A stretch of DNA of 64,000 nucleotides from Bradyrhizobium zhanjiangense (GTDB lineage: Bacteria; Pseudomonadota; Alphaproteobacteria; Rhizobiales; Xanthobacteraceae). Positions within the stretch are counted from its first letter, which is position 1. Every line of letters begins with the position of its first letter. The notes under the pieces are model-generated. The model saw nothing but the letters and a program-made list of their open reading frames with translations, made no database searches and had not been told where the DNA came from. The translations under genes were made by a program, and so were the position numbers. The stretch is taken from positions 7,213,001-7,277,000 of the forward strand of contig NZ_CP022221.1 of the NCBI RefSeq assembly GCF_004114935.1, given 5' to 3'. Shown piece after piece: positions 1 through 9,693 of the stretch.

Positions 1-1
1 A

Positions 2-1555
2 GCGGTGCCGCTAGTTAAGGACGAGCGAGTGGTCGGCAACATTATGATCTTTCGGCAGGAGAACCGGCCTTTCTCCAAAAAGCAAATCGCGCTGCTGCAG
101 CAATTTGCTGCGCAGGCTGTCATCGCCATCGAGAACACTCGATTGCTCAGGGAATTGCGCGAGCGCACCGAGGATCTGAGTGAGTCCCTGCAACAGCAGA
201 CGGCGACCGCCGATGTGCTCAAGGTGATCAGTCGCTCGGCCTTCGACTTGCAGGCCGTGCTCAATACCTTGGTTGAATCAGCGGCACGACTATGCGAAGC
301 CGATATGGGGGCCATCACTCGCAAGATCGGCAATGTTTACTTCCGGGCCGGTTCGTACGGCTTTCCAAGGGAATTCGCTGAATATGTAAGAGATCTCCCG
401 GTGCAGCCCGACAAGCGCACCATCACGGGCCGGACTCTGCTCGGCGACAAGGTGGTCCATGTTACCGATGTGCTGGAAGATCCCGACTACTTCTTTGAAG
501 GCCAGGAATTGAGCGGCAACCCGCGCAGCTTTCTCGGCGTGCCCTTGCTGCGTGAAGGCACTCCGGTCGGCGCGATTGTCCTCGCACGTCGCGAAGTCCG
601 GCCGTTCAGCGAAAAGCACATCGAACTGGTTGCGAGCTTCGCCGACCAGGCCGTCATCGCGATCGAGAACGTACGCCTCTTTGACGAAGTGCAGTCCCGC
701 ACCCAAGAACTTGCCGCCTCACTCGAGGACCTCCGCACCGCGCAGGACCGGCTGATCCAGACCGAAAAGCTCGCCTCCCTCGGCCAGCTCACCGCCGGCA
801 TCGCACACGAGATCAAGAACCCCCTCAACTTCGTCAACAACTTCGCCGCACTGTCGTCCGAGCTAACAGACGAGCTCAAGGATATTCTGAAGTCCGCCAG
901 TCTCACTGATAATATCCGCGGCGAAGTCGATGAGTTGACACGCCTCTTGAAAGACAATCTGCAAAAGGTCGTCCAGCACGGCAAACGCGCCGATTCCATC
1001 GTCAAGAACATGCTGCTGCATTCGCGCGAAGGCAGCGGTGAGCACCGGCCGACCGACGTGAACACCCTGGTTGAAGAGAGCCTCAACCTCGCCTATCACG
1101 GCTGCCGCGCCGAGAAGCCGCAATTCAATGTTACGCTCAAACGCGAGCTCGATCCCGAGGCCGGCATCGTCGAGGCATTCCCACAAGAGATCACGCGCGT
1201 CCTCCTAAATTTGATCGCCAACGGATTTTACGCGTTGAGCAGGCGAAAGGTAGAGACAGGAGACCAGGCCTTTGAGCCGGTTCTCACTGCTACCACTAGA
1301 AATCTCGGGAAGACGGTCGAAATCCGAATCTGGGACAACGGTACCGGCATCCCACCCGAGGTCCGAGAAAAGATCTTCAATCCTTTCTTCACCACTAAAC
1401 CGACCGGGGAAGGAACAGGACTCGGCCTCTCGATGGCTCATGACATCATTGTAAAGCAGCACGGCGGCAGGATTGACGTTCAGACCAAGCTGGGCGAATT
1501 CACCGAGTTCATCATTACCCTACCGCGCGACAATGCTAGGCAGAGGTCGGAATGA
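2..1555 (+). CDS. GAF-domain sensor histidine kinase (5' end outside window)
   Basis: This is the C-terminal part of a cytoplasmic multi-GAF two-component sensor kinase; the frame is open to the left edge, so the true start is missing. Counting from the first possible start in the window (GTG at 5), residues 1-45 are the end of one GAF domain, about 75-225 a complete second GAF domain, and 225-260 a coiled linker. The H-box follows ([12 protein letters not shown], phospho-acceptor His268), and the N and G boxes lie near the end ([19 protein letters not shown]). No membrane segment is visible, so it probably senses an intracellular ligand. Kinases of this kind are numerous in Bradyrhizobium. 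No response regulator follows, and the partner and signal are unknown. Confidence 0.9.
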   Translation, partial: AVPLVKDERVVGNIMIFRQENRPFSKKQIALLQQFAAQAVIAIENTRLLRELRERTEDLSESLQQQTATADVLKVISRSAFDLQAVLNTLVESAARLCEADMGAITRKIGNVYFRAGSYGFPREFAEYVRDLPVQPDKRTITGRTLLGDKVVHVTDVLEDPDYFFEGQELSGNPRSFLGVPLLREGTPVGAIVLARREVRPFSEKHIELVASFADQAVIAIENVRLFDEVQSRTQELAASLEDLRTAQDRLIQTEKLASLGQLTAGIAHEIKNPLNFVNNFAALSSELTDELKDILKSASLTDNIRGEVDELTRLLKDNLQKVVQHGKRADSIVKNMLLHSREGSGEHRPTDVNTLVEESLNLAYHGCRAEKPQFNVTLKRELDPEAGIVEAFPQEITRVLLNLIANGFYALSRRKVETGDQAFEPVLTATTRNLGKTVEIRIWDNGTGIPPEVREKIFNPFFTTKPTGEGTGLGLSMAHDIIVKQHGGRIDVQTKLGEFTEFIITLPRDNARQRSE

Positions 1556-1819
1556 GCGCTTGTGGCCCTAAGGCGTAGTCCCGGGAAGCAGCCATGTTGT
1601 CGGCTCATCAATTTGGATCGGAAGCAGGCAGCGCGGTGCTCAAGCTGCGCTGGTGACCCAAAGCCGGCCTTCGAAAGGCTCCGGCTGGTGGGCCGCGGAC
1701 TCTTAGCGAACATGGGCAGCCTCAGGCCATCGCCATACGGTCGATGAGTTTGTTCCAATCAATTGCACTGCTTGGCCGTTAGCCGTAGGCTACGCAGCGG
1801 GCTAAACCGGCGGAAAGCC
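1556..1819. other. Intergenic stretch without recognised gene
   Basis: About 260 bases between the kinase and the hydrolase-cyclase gene. I see no convincing gene, hairpin terminator or repeat. The promoter of the downstream gene is presumably here but has no obvious motif. Confidence 0.5.
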
Positions 1820-3130
1820 ATGGTTGTCGAGACGCGCTATGTGACCAGCGGCGAGGTCTTCGTCGCCTACCAAATATCCGGACAGGACGGTCCGGATTTG
1901 CTCATGACGCCGGGCTTTGTATCGCATCTCGAGCAGGCGTGGGAGAATCCCACTGTCGCGCGCTTCCTTAACGAGGTCGGCTCGTTCTCCCGACTGATCC
2001 GGTTCGACAAACGCGGCACCGGTCTCAGCGATCGTGGCGTCGGTGTCCCGCATCTCGATGAAAGGATCGACGATATCCGCGCCGTGCTCGACGCCTCCGG
2101 TTCCAAGAGGGCCTACTTATTCGGTGTCTCGGAGGGCGGGCCGATGTCGATCCTGTTCGCAGCGACCTATCCTGAACGAGTCGCCGGCCTCATCCTGTTC
2201 GGCACGTATGCGCGCACGGTGGGCGCCTCCGTCCCATTTGACGATTTTGCAGCCTTGGAGCGCGACATCCGGTCCAACTGGGGTACCGGCAACAGTCTGC
2301 CCAGTTTCTCGCCGTCGACAGCCGCAATTCCAGGGGCCATGGAGCGCTTTGCCAAGTTCGAGCGCTTGGCGGCCAGTCCCTCCGACGTCATCAACCTGAT
2401 GCGCATGAACCGCGAAATCGACGTAACGGCCGTCCTGCCGTCGATCCGTGTTCCTACGCTCGTCATGCATCGGCGCGACGACGTACGCATTCGAGCACTC
2501 GCCGGCCGCGAGCTTTCAGAGCGGATTTCTCAAGCGCGCTATATTGAGCTACCGGGTAGCGATCACCTCCCATGGTCAGGAGATCAGGATCGGCTTGTCG
2601 AGGAGATCAGACGATTCATGGGTGTCTCCCCCGCTGCCGTCGATGTTGATCGCGTGCTCTCGACCGTGCTGTTCACCGATATCGTCGAGTCGACAAAGAA
2701 GGCCTCGCTGGTGGGCGACAGGCAGTGGCGTTCAACTCTGGAAGCGCATCATGCGGTGGTGCGTTCGGAGCTGAAGCGGCATCGCGGACGCGAGATCAAA
2801 TCGACAGGCGATGGATTCCTGGCGCTGTTCGATGGTCCTGCGCGCGCTGTCCGCTGCGCCCAGGGGATCGTCAGCGCGGTGCGGCCGCTCGATCTCGAAG
2901 TACGGGCCGGCGTGCATACTGGTGAGGTCGAAATGATGGGCGACGATGTGGGCGGCATTGCTGTGCACATCGCAGCACGGGTAGCTCAGCATGCGAAAGC
3001 GAGCGAAGTTCTGGCCTCGAGCACGGTGAAAGACCTGGTCGCAGGTGCTGGCCTCAAGTTCGTCGATCAGGGACCAGCCGAGCTTAAGGGTCTTTCCGAG
3101 CCCGTGCGCCTGTTTGCAGCCGTCACCTGA
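1820..3130 (+). CDS. Alpha/beta hydrolase fused to class III adenylate/guanylate cyclase
   Basis: A two-domain signalling protein of about 436 residues. The N-terminal 260 residues form an alpha/beta hydrolase with a GVSEGG nucleophile elbow and a late SDHLPW histidine. The C-terminal part is a class III nucleotide cyclase: the metal-binding segments FTDIVEST and STGDGFLA carry the two expected aspartates, followed by the VHTGEVE region. This fusion is common in rhizobia and mycobacteria, and the hydrolase part is often taken to be sensory. I chose the ATG at 1820 because the residues after it (MVVETRYV) begin the hydrolase fold; an in-frame TTG at 1763 is less likely. It is probably a soluble cAMP-producing enzyme; substrate and regulation are unknown. 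Confidence 0.85.
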   Translation: MVVETRYVTSGEVFVAYQISGQDGPDLLMTPGFVSHLEQAWENPTVARFLNEVGSFSRLIRFDKRGTGLSDRGVGVPHLDERIDDIRAVLDASGSKRAYLFGVSEGGPMSILFAATYPERVAGLILFGTYARTVGASVPFDDFAALERDIRSNWGTGNSLPSFSPSTAAIPGAMERFAKFERLAASPSDVINLMRMNREIDVTAVLPSIRVPTLVMHRRDDVRIRALAGRELSERISQARYIELPGSDHLPWSGDQDRLVEEIRRFMGVSPAAVDVDRVLSTVLFTDIVESTKKASLVGDRQWRSTLEAHHAVVRSELKRHRGREIKSTGDGFLALFDGPARAVRCAQGIVSAVRPLDLEVRAGVHTGEVEMMGDDVGGIAVHIAARVAQHAKASEVLASSTVKDLVAGAGLKFVDQGPAELKGLSEPVRLFAAVT

Positions 3131-3222
3131 ATTAATTCAACGAACTTAAGTTCGACAATCCCCGAACACCAAGCGGCATGACGCTTCGAACCGCGTAGAG
3201 GCGCGCAGCAGCGCGCTAATAC

Positions 3223-3450
3223 TCACTCCCATTTTAGCTGATCTGTGCGAGCAGTCGCGTGTTGGTTACGAGAACCGCTCGTTTCCGCTGGGAACAATGG
3301 ACGGCGTTCGTCGAGCTCGCGCAATTTCTGCATCCGCCTTTTGAGACTCGAGGGCAGTTCGGTTTCCTCTCTCAGCAGTCCGCGCAGTCGCTCACCAATC
3401 TCGCGGGCGATTGCCCGGCTGTGTGTCTGGTCAATGTTGATGTTGCGCAT
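3223..3450 (-). CDS. Small hypothetical protein, 75 aa
   Basis: A short, charged, helical protein (starts MRNINIDQTHSRAIAREIG) with many Arg, Glu and Leu in its first 55 residues and a low-complexity tail. Small proteins of this look are frequent in Bradyrhizobium and have no assigned function. It is likely monocistronic and points away from the cyclase gene. The last 15 residues may be read-through, since the recognisable part ends before them. No catalytic motif or signal peptide is visible. Confidence 0.45.
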   Translation of the reverse strand: MRNINIDQTHSRAIAREIGERLRGLLREETELPSSLKRRMQKLRELDERRPLFPAETSGSRNQHATARTDQLKWE

Positions 3451-3714
3451 CTCTCGGTCCCGCGAGCCTGGTCAAACGGTCAGTTGGGCTTCCAGCTCTG
3501 CCCACGAACCTGAACTCCTTTTGAAGAGAGGCGGAGACCGTTGCCTTTGGCTATCTGCGCGGGCGCTTGTTTCTAGACAGCGGGTCCTTGCGTCAACGAC
3601 CTTTGGCTATCCCGCAACGTGCGCTGTTTGTTGGAACAGCGGGCGACGGTCTCAGATGTTAATGGCGTAACCGGATGATCGTTCCCGGTGAGCCCGCACA
3701 CAAGTTGCCAATTC

Positions 3715-3933
3715 TCAGGCGGCCTTGGCCGATCCGCCCGGATATGCATTGACTTCAATCTCGACCAGGTCCTTTGATCGCTTTCGAACATGGTAGAATG
3801 TAAGTTCATGATCGAGCATTGGGCAGTGGAAACTAACGAGAGCTGTATCCGGCAATCGGCAGAGTTCATCGATGAGATCGCCCACAGTAATGATCGGGGG
3901 ATCGGCGGTTGCATTGCGGATAGCCTCACTCAT
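3715..3933 (-). CDS. Small hypothetical protein, 72 aa
   Basis: Encodes a 72-residue acidic protein beginning MSEAIRNATADPPIITVGDL. The body has a regular alternation of hydrophobic and polar residues, and reading-frame third positions are GC-rich, which supports real coding. No signal peptide or known motif is seen. It ends about 27 bp before the zinc-ribbon gene on the same strand, so the small genes from 4602 down to 3715 could form one transcript. Function unknown. Confidence 0.5.
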   Translation of the reverse strand: MSEAIRNATADPPIITVGDLIDELCRLPDTALVSFHCPMLDHELTFYHVRKRSKDLVEIEVNAYPGGSAKAA

Positions 3934-3960
3934 GGCGTTACTCCCTTGCGCTAACCTGCC

Positions 3961-4128
3961 CTACTCGTCCCAGACCAGCTTTGTGCAAGCCCCGCACTCG
4001 AAGACGCGAACGGTGTTGCCGTGCACGGTATGAAGGAGGGTTTGGAGGAGCCGGAGCGGACCGTCGCAATCGGGACACCGCCGATCGCCCGCTGGATTGA
4101 CTTCCGTGGAGGAAAAACCGACTACCAT
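3961..4128 (-). CDS. Very small zinc-ribbon-like protein, 55 aa
   Basis: A 55-residue frame (ATG at 4128, TAG at 3961) with two cysteine pairs, CPDC near residue 18 and CGAC near residue 46. That is the arrangement of a treble-clef or zinc-ribbon finger. Third codon positions are mostly G or C. It overlaps the upstream gene end by 7 bp, which suggests translational coupling. Small CxxC proteins of this style occur often in Bradyrhizobium; the role is not known. Confidence 0.5.
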   Translation of the reverse strand: MVVGFSSTEVNPAGDRRCPDCDGPLRLLQTLLHTVHGNTVRVFECGACTKLVWDE

Positions 4129-4373
4129 GGCCGCTCCTTTGCGTGCCTTCCCTTCACAAAGTTAACGAGGTTCGATTTGGTTCCGTCTGCGCACACGTTC
4201 TGCTTCGAGTCATCGAAGAGAGTGCAATGCCGCAACCCGCAGGATTCGTTCTCGTGGCCCAACAGCTTGTGCGTCGCCCGACAGATGAAATGAATCTTGC
4301 CGCTGGCCGGGCATTTCACCATCACGAACGAGTCCCCGGCCGCGTTTCGGTCGTCATCAACCCAGTGCTGCAC
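4122..4373 (-). CDS. Small cysteine-containing hypothetical protein, 83 aa
   Basis: An 83-residue frame containing a VKCPASGKIHFICR segment and further cysteines (CGLRHC). High GC at third codon positions argues that it is translated. The CPxSGK start resembles small Bradyrhizobium proteins with a CPxTGK motif, but the remainder does not match the version I recall, so it may be diverged. It overlaps the start of the next small gene by 7 bp. Function unknown. Confidence 0.4.
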   Translation of the reverse strand: MQHWVDDDRNAAGDSFVMVKCPASGKIHFICRATHKLLGHENESCGLRHCTLFDDSKQNVCADGTKSNLVNFVKGRHAKERPW

Positions 4374-4473
4374 GAATTCATGCGTTGAAGGGCAGCGGGA
4401 ATATCATCCCAGTCATTGCGACAGCATCAATCGCCCGCTCGCGGCGATGATGACACAGATCAATGTCGGGGTG

Positions 4474-4602
4474 CTATTCCTCGGGTGGCTTCAGGGGACT
4501 TTCGATCCACCCGCGAACGATCGCAGATTTCATCGGATCGCTTTCGTCGCAAGTGGCGCAGCGATACTCCACCTCCTCCGACACGGACGGCGCAGCTTTC
4601 AT
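4474..4602 (-). CDS. Tiny CxxC protein, 42 aa
   Basis: A 42-residue frame (ATG at 4602, TAG at 4474) beginning MKAAPSVSEEVEYRCATC. It has a single CATC pair and an acidic C-terminus ending PPEE. It sits upstream of, and in the same direction as, three other tiny genes, and looks like another member of the small single-knuckle proteins in this region. A GTG at 4614 is an alternative start. Coding nature is inferred from composition only. Confidence 0.35.
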   Translation of the reverse strand: MKAAPSVSEEVEYRCATCDESDPMKSAIVRGWIESPLKPPEE

Positions 4603-5078
4603 GGCCTGTCGCACATCGGACAGCCTTCTGTCTCAAAGATAGGCGGCATTGCTCCCGCAGCAATGTCAGCCTAGTCTGAGCCCAATCTGGTCAAAGTCTT
4701 TAGTGGGCACTCAGTTCTTTTACGGGTAGGAGAGATGCTACCTGTCCAAAGGCGTGGTCTTCGACTCGAAAAATGCGACCGCCGGTCAAGCTGCCACAAC
4801 TCGACATCCTATCCGTCCAGCAACTGCTGAGCCTGCCGTTTTGCGCCTTCGTCATCGAAGCAGGTCAGATTGATGGCCGATGAAATGCGCCCCTGCTCCC
4901 TAGCGCGTTAGAACGACGTTGCAGTTCCTCTAACAACACCTCTGATTACGCGCGACAGAAAAGAGGGCATTGCCGCCTGTGATCCTAAGCCGACCGTTCC
5001 CCATTCAGTTTTTGTCAGGTGCTCCGCGGAAACCGAAGACACCCGTCAGAGACTGCCATCTCTAGCCCTCGCACACCT
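4603..5078. other. Intergenic stretch without recognised gene
   Basis: About 475 bases with only overlapping non-coding frames. I recognise no gene, RNA or repeat here. Confidence 0.4.
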
Positions 5079-5492
5079 TCACGCCTTCTCCTTCAGCTCC
5101 ACGTATCGCGCGAAGTTATCGAGGATTGCCTGCCAACCGCCCTGCTGCTGCTCGACTGAGTGGGTCGGTTCGCTATCGAAGACAACGCGGACGAGAACGC
5201 GCTTCGGGCCGGGCAGGAACTCGACTTCGGCCTTTCGATCGCCGAACGCATATTCAATCCGCTCGTGGTCAACGATCTTCGTGTAGGTGCCGGCGAAATC
5301 GAAGCCCATGCTGCCGTCCTTGGCCTCCATGCGGGACGAGAAGGCGCCACCATCGCGCAGGTCGACCGTAGCCCTGGTCGTATGCCAGTCGTCGGACGCG
5401 GCGTTCCACTTCACGATGTCGGCCGGCGTCGTATAGGCACGCCAGACCTGATCGATCGTGGCCGCTACATTGGCTGTGACGGTGATTCTCAT
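5079..5492 (-). CDS. SRPBCC (AHSA1/START-like) domain protein
   Basis: A 137-residue single-domain protein of the SRPBCC fold, the AHSA1-like group often annotated as activator of Hsp90 ATPase homologue. The opening RITVTANVAATIDQVWRAY, the GFDFAGTYTKI strand pair and the closing GGWQAILDNFARYVE helix are typical. The family binds hydrophobic ligands in a deep cavity, and its bacterial members rarely have known ligands. It is a complete, normal-length gene, apparently monocistronic, facing the IS3 remnant downstream. Confidence 0.8.
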   Translation of the reverse strand: MRITVTANVAATIDQVWRAYTTPADIVKWNAASDDWHTTRATVDLRDGGAFSSRMEAKDGSMGFDFAGTYTKIVDHERIEYAFGDRKAEVEFLPGPKRVLVRVVFDSEPTHSVEQQQGGWQAILDNFARYVELKEKA

Positions 5493-5721
5493 GGGTATTG
5501 CTCCAGTTCAACGGCTCGAGGTAATCGCTTTCTTGTGTTGGGTCGATCTACAGCACGTCCGCAAGTCCACCTAAGGACGATCGAGACCTGTCCATGCCGA
5601 CAAGGTCCAGCCGTCAATGCGTAAGAATTCGAAAACACGTATTGTCAGTGGGCCTTTTAGCCATCCACGAGCGACCGCAAGCCAATTGGATCTACGGGCG
5701 ATCCACCTTCCAGATCAGACA

Positions 5722-6335
5722 TCACTGCGTCGGCTTGCTCCGTTCCATCACCAGCCGGTCCAGTTCCCGCGCGACCCGGGCGCCCGAGAGCGAGGTGTCG
5801 GCCACAAGCGCCAGGCACTCGCGGGTGCAATCATCGACCACGGTCAGGATGCGGAAGCGGCGGCCGTCGGTGAGCTGATCCGAGACGAAGTCGAGCGACC
5901 AGCGGTCGTTCGGCGCCATCGGCACTGTCATCGGCGCTCGGGTCCCGATCGCCCGCTTGCGGCCGCCACGGCGACGAACCGCGAGCCTCTCTTCCCGGTA
6001 GAGCCGGAAGAGTTTCTTGTGGTTGATCCGATAGCCCTCCCGCTTGAGCAGAACATGCAGGCGCCGATAGCCGAAGCGACGGCGCTCCTGGGCGAGCGCC
6101 CTCATGCGTTGGCGCAGGGCGGCATCATCCGCCCGGGACGTCTGGTATCTGATGGTCATGCGGCAACAGCCGATGGCTTTACACGCCCGCCGTTCGCTCA
6201 TCCCGTGGGCATCCACGAGATGCGCGACAGCTTTCCGCTTCCCCGCGGGCGTCACCACTTCTTTCCCAACAAGTCCTTCAGCGCTGCATTGTCCAGCATG
6301 GCATCAGCCAGCAACCGCTTCAGCCTTGAGGCCAA
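5722..6335 (-). pseudogene. Remnant of IS3-family (IS407-like) insertion sequence
   Basis: Reading leftwards, the end of an orfA-type protein (RLKRLLADAMLDNAALKDL, stop near 6263) is followed by the N-terminal 170 residues of the orfB integrase. These include the HTH_21 segment (RRFGYRRLHVLLKREGY) and the start of the DDE domain with its first aspartate (WSLDFVSDQLTDGRR). The orfB homology stops at residue ~172 (ELDRLVMERS), where the second Asp and the Glu would follow, so the transposase is truncated and inactive. The orfA N-terminus is also missing. Neither inverted terminal repeat was found. Confidence 0.8.
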
Positions 6336-6661
6336 ATGCCGGCCAAAGAATATTTGGGCGCTGCGCGGATTGTACTCAGGGCGGCTCAAACAATGATCAC
6401 CGACACGATGCGTGTCGGCCTAAGGCGCTTGCTGGACTATGAGGGGCGCGCCGAGACAGCCCCCGCGTGCTGATACGCAGGCACTGACTTCCTTTCTGAG
6501 GTGACCGGCCGTTCCTATCAGAACTATGAAAACGAAGTCTCGTCGAACAAAATCAAGTGAAGCCGCAGCAGTCCGAGCCGTACACCGGCCGCGACACGCA
6601 GCAACCGTAACGAGCGCTATCGAGTTGAGCTTGGGATTTTCCGAGTGCGCAAAAGGTAAGT

Positions 6662-6937
6662 TCAGCTGCGTAGCCGGACGCGCGACCGTTTGATGGTGGA
6701 CGATACGACCCGATCGTAGGTTTCGAGGGCCGCCTCCGTCGCCAACTTGACCATTTCGCGGTAGGCGGCCTCGTTCACTTGAGTGAAACTGTCGCGGATT
6801 GCTCTTTCCAATTCTTCTTCGGTGACCGATATTCGATTTAGCTCTGCTTGCCCCGTAAGGTGGCTATACAGATTGAGACGGTACACCTCGGTCGAAAGTT
6901 GCCAGGCCCAATCTTCGAGATTTAGTTCTTCAATCAT
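6662..6937 (-). CDS. Hypothetical protein, 91 aa
   Basis: A helical acidic protein starting MIEELNLEDWAWQLSTEVYR, with a basic C-terminus (TIKRSRVRLRS). The frame continues to 7006, but the ATG at 6937 is a more natural start, since the residues upstream of it look non-coding. No domain is recognised. It lies alone between the IS3 remnant and the ABC-transporter operon. Confidence 0.45.
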   Translation of the reverse strand: MIEELNLEDWAWQLSTEVYRLNLYSHLTGQAELNRISVTEEELERAIRDSFTQVNEAAYREMVKLATEAALETYDRVVSSTIKRSRVRLRS

Positions 6938-7135
6938 TACCGCTATGCAGAACGGAAGGATGGGAAGGTGACGCAAATACCGGATGCAGATCGATTTAGC
7001 AACCAACGCATGGTTGGCCTACTACTCCGCTGTGGCAGCGAGACCGGTTCCAATAATTGACGCGATCGCCCCTATCGCCATAGACGCTCCCCAACCTTTC
7101 TCCGCGTCGGTCCCATCCGACTGTGCGACTCAGCC

Positions 7136-7906
7136 CTAGTGCATGATTTGCTTCAGGAACGCGCGGGTGCGCTCGTGCTTAGGATCCGAGAAGAACTGGT
7201 GAGGCAGGCCCTCTTCTATAATCGCGCCAGCGTCCATGAACACCACTCTGTCCGAAACGCTTCGCGCAAAGCCCATCTCGTGGGTTACACATACCATCGT
7301 CATCCCTTCGCGCGCGAGTGAGACCATCACGTCGAGAACCTCCTGGACCATCTCTGGATCCAGAGCCGACGTTGGCTCGTCGAACAGCATGACCTTCGGC
7401 TTCATACAGAGCGCCCGCGCAATCGCAACGCGCTGCTGTTGTCCCCCCGAGAGCTGGCTTGGATACTTGTCCGCATGCTCGACGATCCGCACCCGTTCCA
7501 GATACTGCCTTGCCGTCGCTTCCGCCTCCGGCTTTGGGATCTTGCGGATCTTGACTGGCCCGATCATCAAATTCTGCAGTACGGTGAGATGCGGAAACAG
7601 GTTGAACTGCTGGAACACCATTCCGACATCGCGGCGCACCACGTCCACATTTTTCGTGGTGTGATCAAGTTCAACGCCGTTGACGATGATTTTGCCGTCG
7701 CGGTGCTCCTCGAGCCGGTTGATGCAGCGAATCATCGTTGATTTTCCGGACCCGGAAGGACCGCAGACCACCACGCGCTCGCCGCGCGCGACGCGGAAGT
7801 TGATGTCCTTCAGCACTTGAGTGCTACCGTACCACTTGCTGACCCCCGACATCTCGATGATTGGCGCGGCTACGGCGGCACTTGTCAAATCAGGTTTGCT
7901 CATCAT
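7136..7906 (-). CDS. Amino-acid-type ABC transporter ATP-binding protein
   Basis: The ATPase of a polar-amino-acid uptake system (GlnQ/HisP class), 256 aa. Walker A is GPSGSGKST at residues 49-57; the Q-loop ([13 protein letters not shown]), the signature [15 protein letters not shown], Walker [12 protein letters not shown] and the switch His (VTHEMGF) are all present. It energises the two permeases at 9694-10365 and 10375-11046, with the binding protein at 11101-11973. It is the last gene of the minus-strand operon that starts near 13433; the intervening SDR and epimerase genes suggest uptake is coupled to catabolism of the same compound. Confidence 0.92.
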   Translation of the reverse strand: MMSKPDLTSAAVAAPIIEMSGVSKWYGSTQVLKDINFRVARGERVVVCGPSGSGKSTMIRCINRLEEHRDGKIIVNGVELDHTTKNVDVVRRDVGMVFQQFNLFPHLTVLQNLMIGPVKIRKIPKPEAEATARQYLERVRIVEHADKYPSQLSGGQQQRVAIARALCMKPKVMLFDEPTSALDPEMVQEVLDVMVSLAREGMTMVCVTHEMGFARSVSDRVVFMDAGAIIEEGLPHQFFSDPKHERTRAFLKQIMH

Positions 7907-7921
7907 GGGGATCTCCAGGAC

Positions 7922-8701
7922 TCACGCGGCCATCCAGCCGCCATCGACAAGAATGTTCTCACCTGTGATGAAGGTTGCATCGTCCGAGGCCAGAAAAAGC
8001 GCGGCCCCGGCGACGTCCTCGGGCGCGCCCAGGCGCGGCATCGGCGTGCGGCTGCGTGAATAGTCCATCCAGCGTGCTTCTGCGGCGCGACCCGGCTTGC
8101 CCGTCACGATCTTGCCGGGCGCCACCGCATTGCAGATGACATGATCTCGCGCATAGTCGGCGGCGATTTGCCGGGTGATGTAGACTACGCCGGCCTTCGA
8201 GGTGCCGTAGGCGATATCCTCCGGACAGGCGATCATGCCGTGTTGAGATGAGATGTTGACAATACGGCCGCGCACGCCGTTGCGGGCCTCCTGCTTTAGC
8301 ATTGCTGCGACGGCAGCCTTGCTCATCAAGAATACGCCGGTGAGATTGACCGCAAAGGCGCGGTTCCACTCGTCAACGCTGGTCTCGAGCAAGGGCTTGC
8401 CGATCCCGATGGCTGCATTGTTGACTAGACCATCGAGCCGCCCGAATCTCTCCACAGCCAGCGCAACCGCCTTTTGAGTTTCGCTTTCGGACGACACGTC
8501 GGTGCGGATGAACTCTGCCTCGCGCCCGACCGCCCGGAGCCGATCGATAGTCGGAACACCACCTTCACGTACGTCAGTGGTGACATCGGCGAGCACCAGC
8601 CGTGCACCTTCGGCGGCAAAGCGGAAGGCGATCGCGCGCCCAATGCCGGACGATGCCCCTGTGATCACGATCGATTTGCCAAGTAGTCGCCCGGTCATCA
8701 C
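7922..8701 (-). CDS. Short-chain dehydrogenase/reductase
   Basis: A classical NAD(P)-dependent SDR oxidoreductase of 259 aa. It shows the TGASSGIGRA nucleotide-binding motif near the N-terminus, the NNAAIGIG segment, the catalytic serine region (NISSQHG), YGTSK with the active Tyr and Lys, and a C-terminal FITGENILVDGG typical of FabG-like enzymes. It overlaps the epimerase gene by 4 bp (ATGA), so the two are translationally coupled. Substrate is unknown; the operon context suggests a small polar hydroxy or sugar-like compound. Confidence 0.9.
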   Translation of the reverse strand: MMTGRLLGKSIVITGASSGIGRAIAFRFAAEGARLVLADVTTDVREGGVPTIDRLRAVGREAEFIRTDVSSESETQKAVALAVERFGRLDGLVNNAAIGIGKPLLETSVDEWNRAFAVNLTGVFLMSKAAVAAMLKQEARNGVRGRIVNISSQHGMIACPEDIAYGTSKAGVVYITRQIAADYARDHVICNAVAPGKIVTGKPGRAAEARWMDYSRSRTPMPRLGAPEDVAGAALFLASDDATFITGENILVDGGWMAA

Positions 8702-9690
8702 GCTCCCCCGGAAGCCCTGCCGTTAAGTTTCATCCAAGATAAATAGTCAGCGGCCGCCTCGTTGACCGGAAAGGCCGGGCTGAAGCCGGTGTCGCGGGCA
8801 AGTCGCGCGGTGCTCAATGGCGCGCGATCGGCAGGCAGATTGTAGACAATGTTGGAGGTCTCGCCCGATGCGCCGTACCGCCAACGGAAATCCGGAAAGC
8901 GGCTTGCCAGCGCGCGGCACCAGTCCTGCAGGTCTGACAGGCAACCGCCACCGACGTGATAGATCGCATGGCGCGGGGCCGCATCCATGGCGACTGCAGC
9001 GATGCCGGCGGCGGCATCGCGCGAGTAGATCCAATCGGCACGCATCGCACGCGGCAGCACTACCTCGCGACCGGACTTGAGCGCCTGCAGGACCTGGTGG
9101 TGCGGGCTGAGCGCATCGCGCACCTCTGTCGGCCATTCCCAGGGACCATAGACCGGGCCGAGCCGGACGATCCGCGTGTCACAGCCGTGGAGATGCGCGA
9201 TCCTGATCGCCGCCTGTTCCGCCGCAAGCTTGCTGATCCCGTAGAGTGCGGCTGGCGCCGGATGACTGATCTCCTCCTCAAAACAGCCGGAGGGGGCAGG
9301 TGCAGAAAACCCGTAGACGGCAACAGAGCTCACCACAACAATACGTCGAATTCCGCCGTGCGCGATCGCACGCTCCATCAGGTTGACGGTACCGCCGATG
9401 TTGATGTCGACGATCCGACGAGCATCCTTGCGTTCGCGCTGCTCGTTCGGTGTCACCGCAGCCGCGTGAACCACCCGGTCGATCGGCGCGGCAGCGAGTG
9501 CCGCATCGAGATCGGATTGGACCGTAACATCGCCGTTGACATAGACCGCGCCCGCGAGCTCGGGTCGCGCGAGCAACTCCGTCGAAGCCGCCGGCAAGTC
9601 GAATAGCACGACGCGTTGCCCTGCCGCCAGCAGACGCTCCGCCAGCGCAAGTCCGATGAATCCTGCACCACCGGTGATCAGCGTGGCCAT
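8698..9690 (-). CDS. NAD-dependent epimerase/dehydratase family protein
   Basis: An extended SDR of 330 aa with the GGAGFIGLALAERL dinucleotide-binding motif at its start, the HAAAVTPNEQ region, the SSVAVYG catalytic Ser/Thr segment and YGISK with the Tyr-Lys pair. Enzymes of this family act on nucleotide sugars, but similar proteins in catabolic operons oxidise uronic acids or sugar derivatives. It lies 3 bp downstream of the permease gene and overlaps the SDR, so it belongs to the transporter operon. I cannot name the substrate. Confidence 0.85.
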   Translation of the reverse strand: MATLITGGAGFIGLALAERLLAAGQRVVLFDLPAASTELLARPELAGAVYVNGDVTVQSDLDAALAAAPIDRVVHAAAVTPNEQRERKDARRIVDINIGGTVNLMERAIAHGGIRRIVVVSSVAVYGFSAPAPSGCFEEEISHPAPAALYGISKLAAEQAAIRIAHLHGCDTRIVRLGPVYGPWEWPTEVRDALSPHHQVLQALKSGREVVLPRAMRADWIYSRDAAAGIAAVAMDAAPRHAIYHVGGGCLSDLQDWCRALASRFPDFRWRYGASGETSNIVYNLPADRAPLSTARLARDTGFSPAFPVNEAAADYLSWMKLNGRASGGA

Positions 9691-9693
9691 GGC

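Noticed and set aside
6400..6418. Perfect 8-bp hairpin CCGACACG-ATG-CGTGTCGG near the IS3 remnant.
   Set aside because: No T-run and no gene ends nearby; it may be part of the IS end, but I could not match it to an inverted repeat, so it is not called a terminator.
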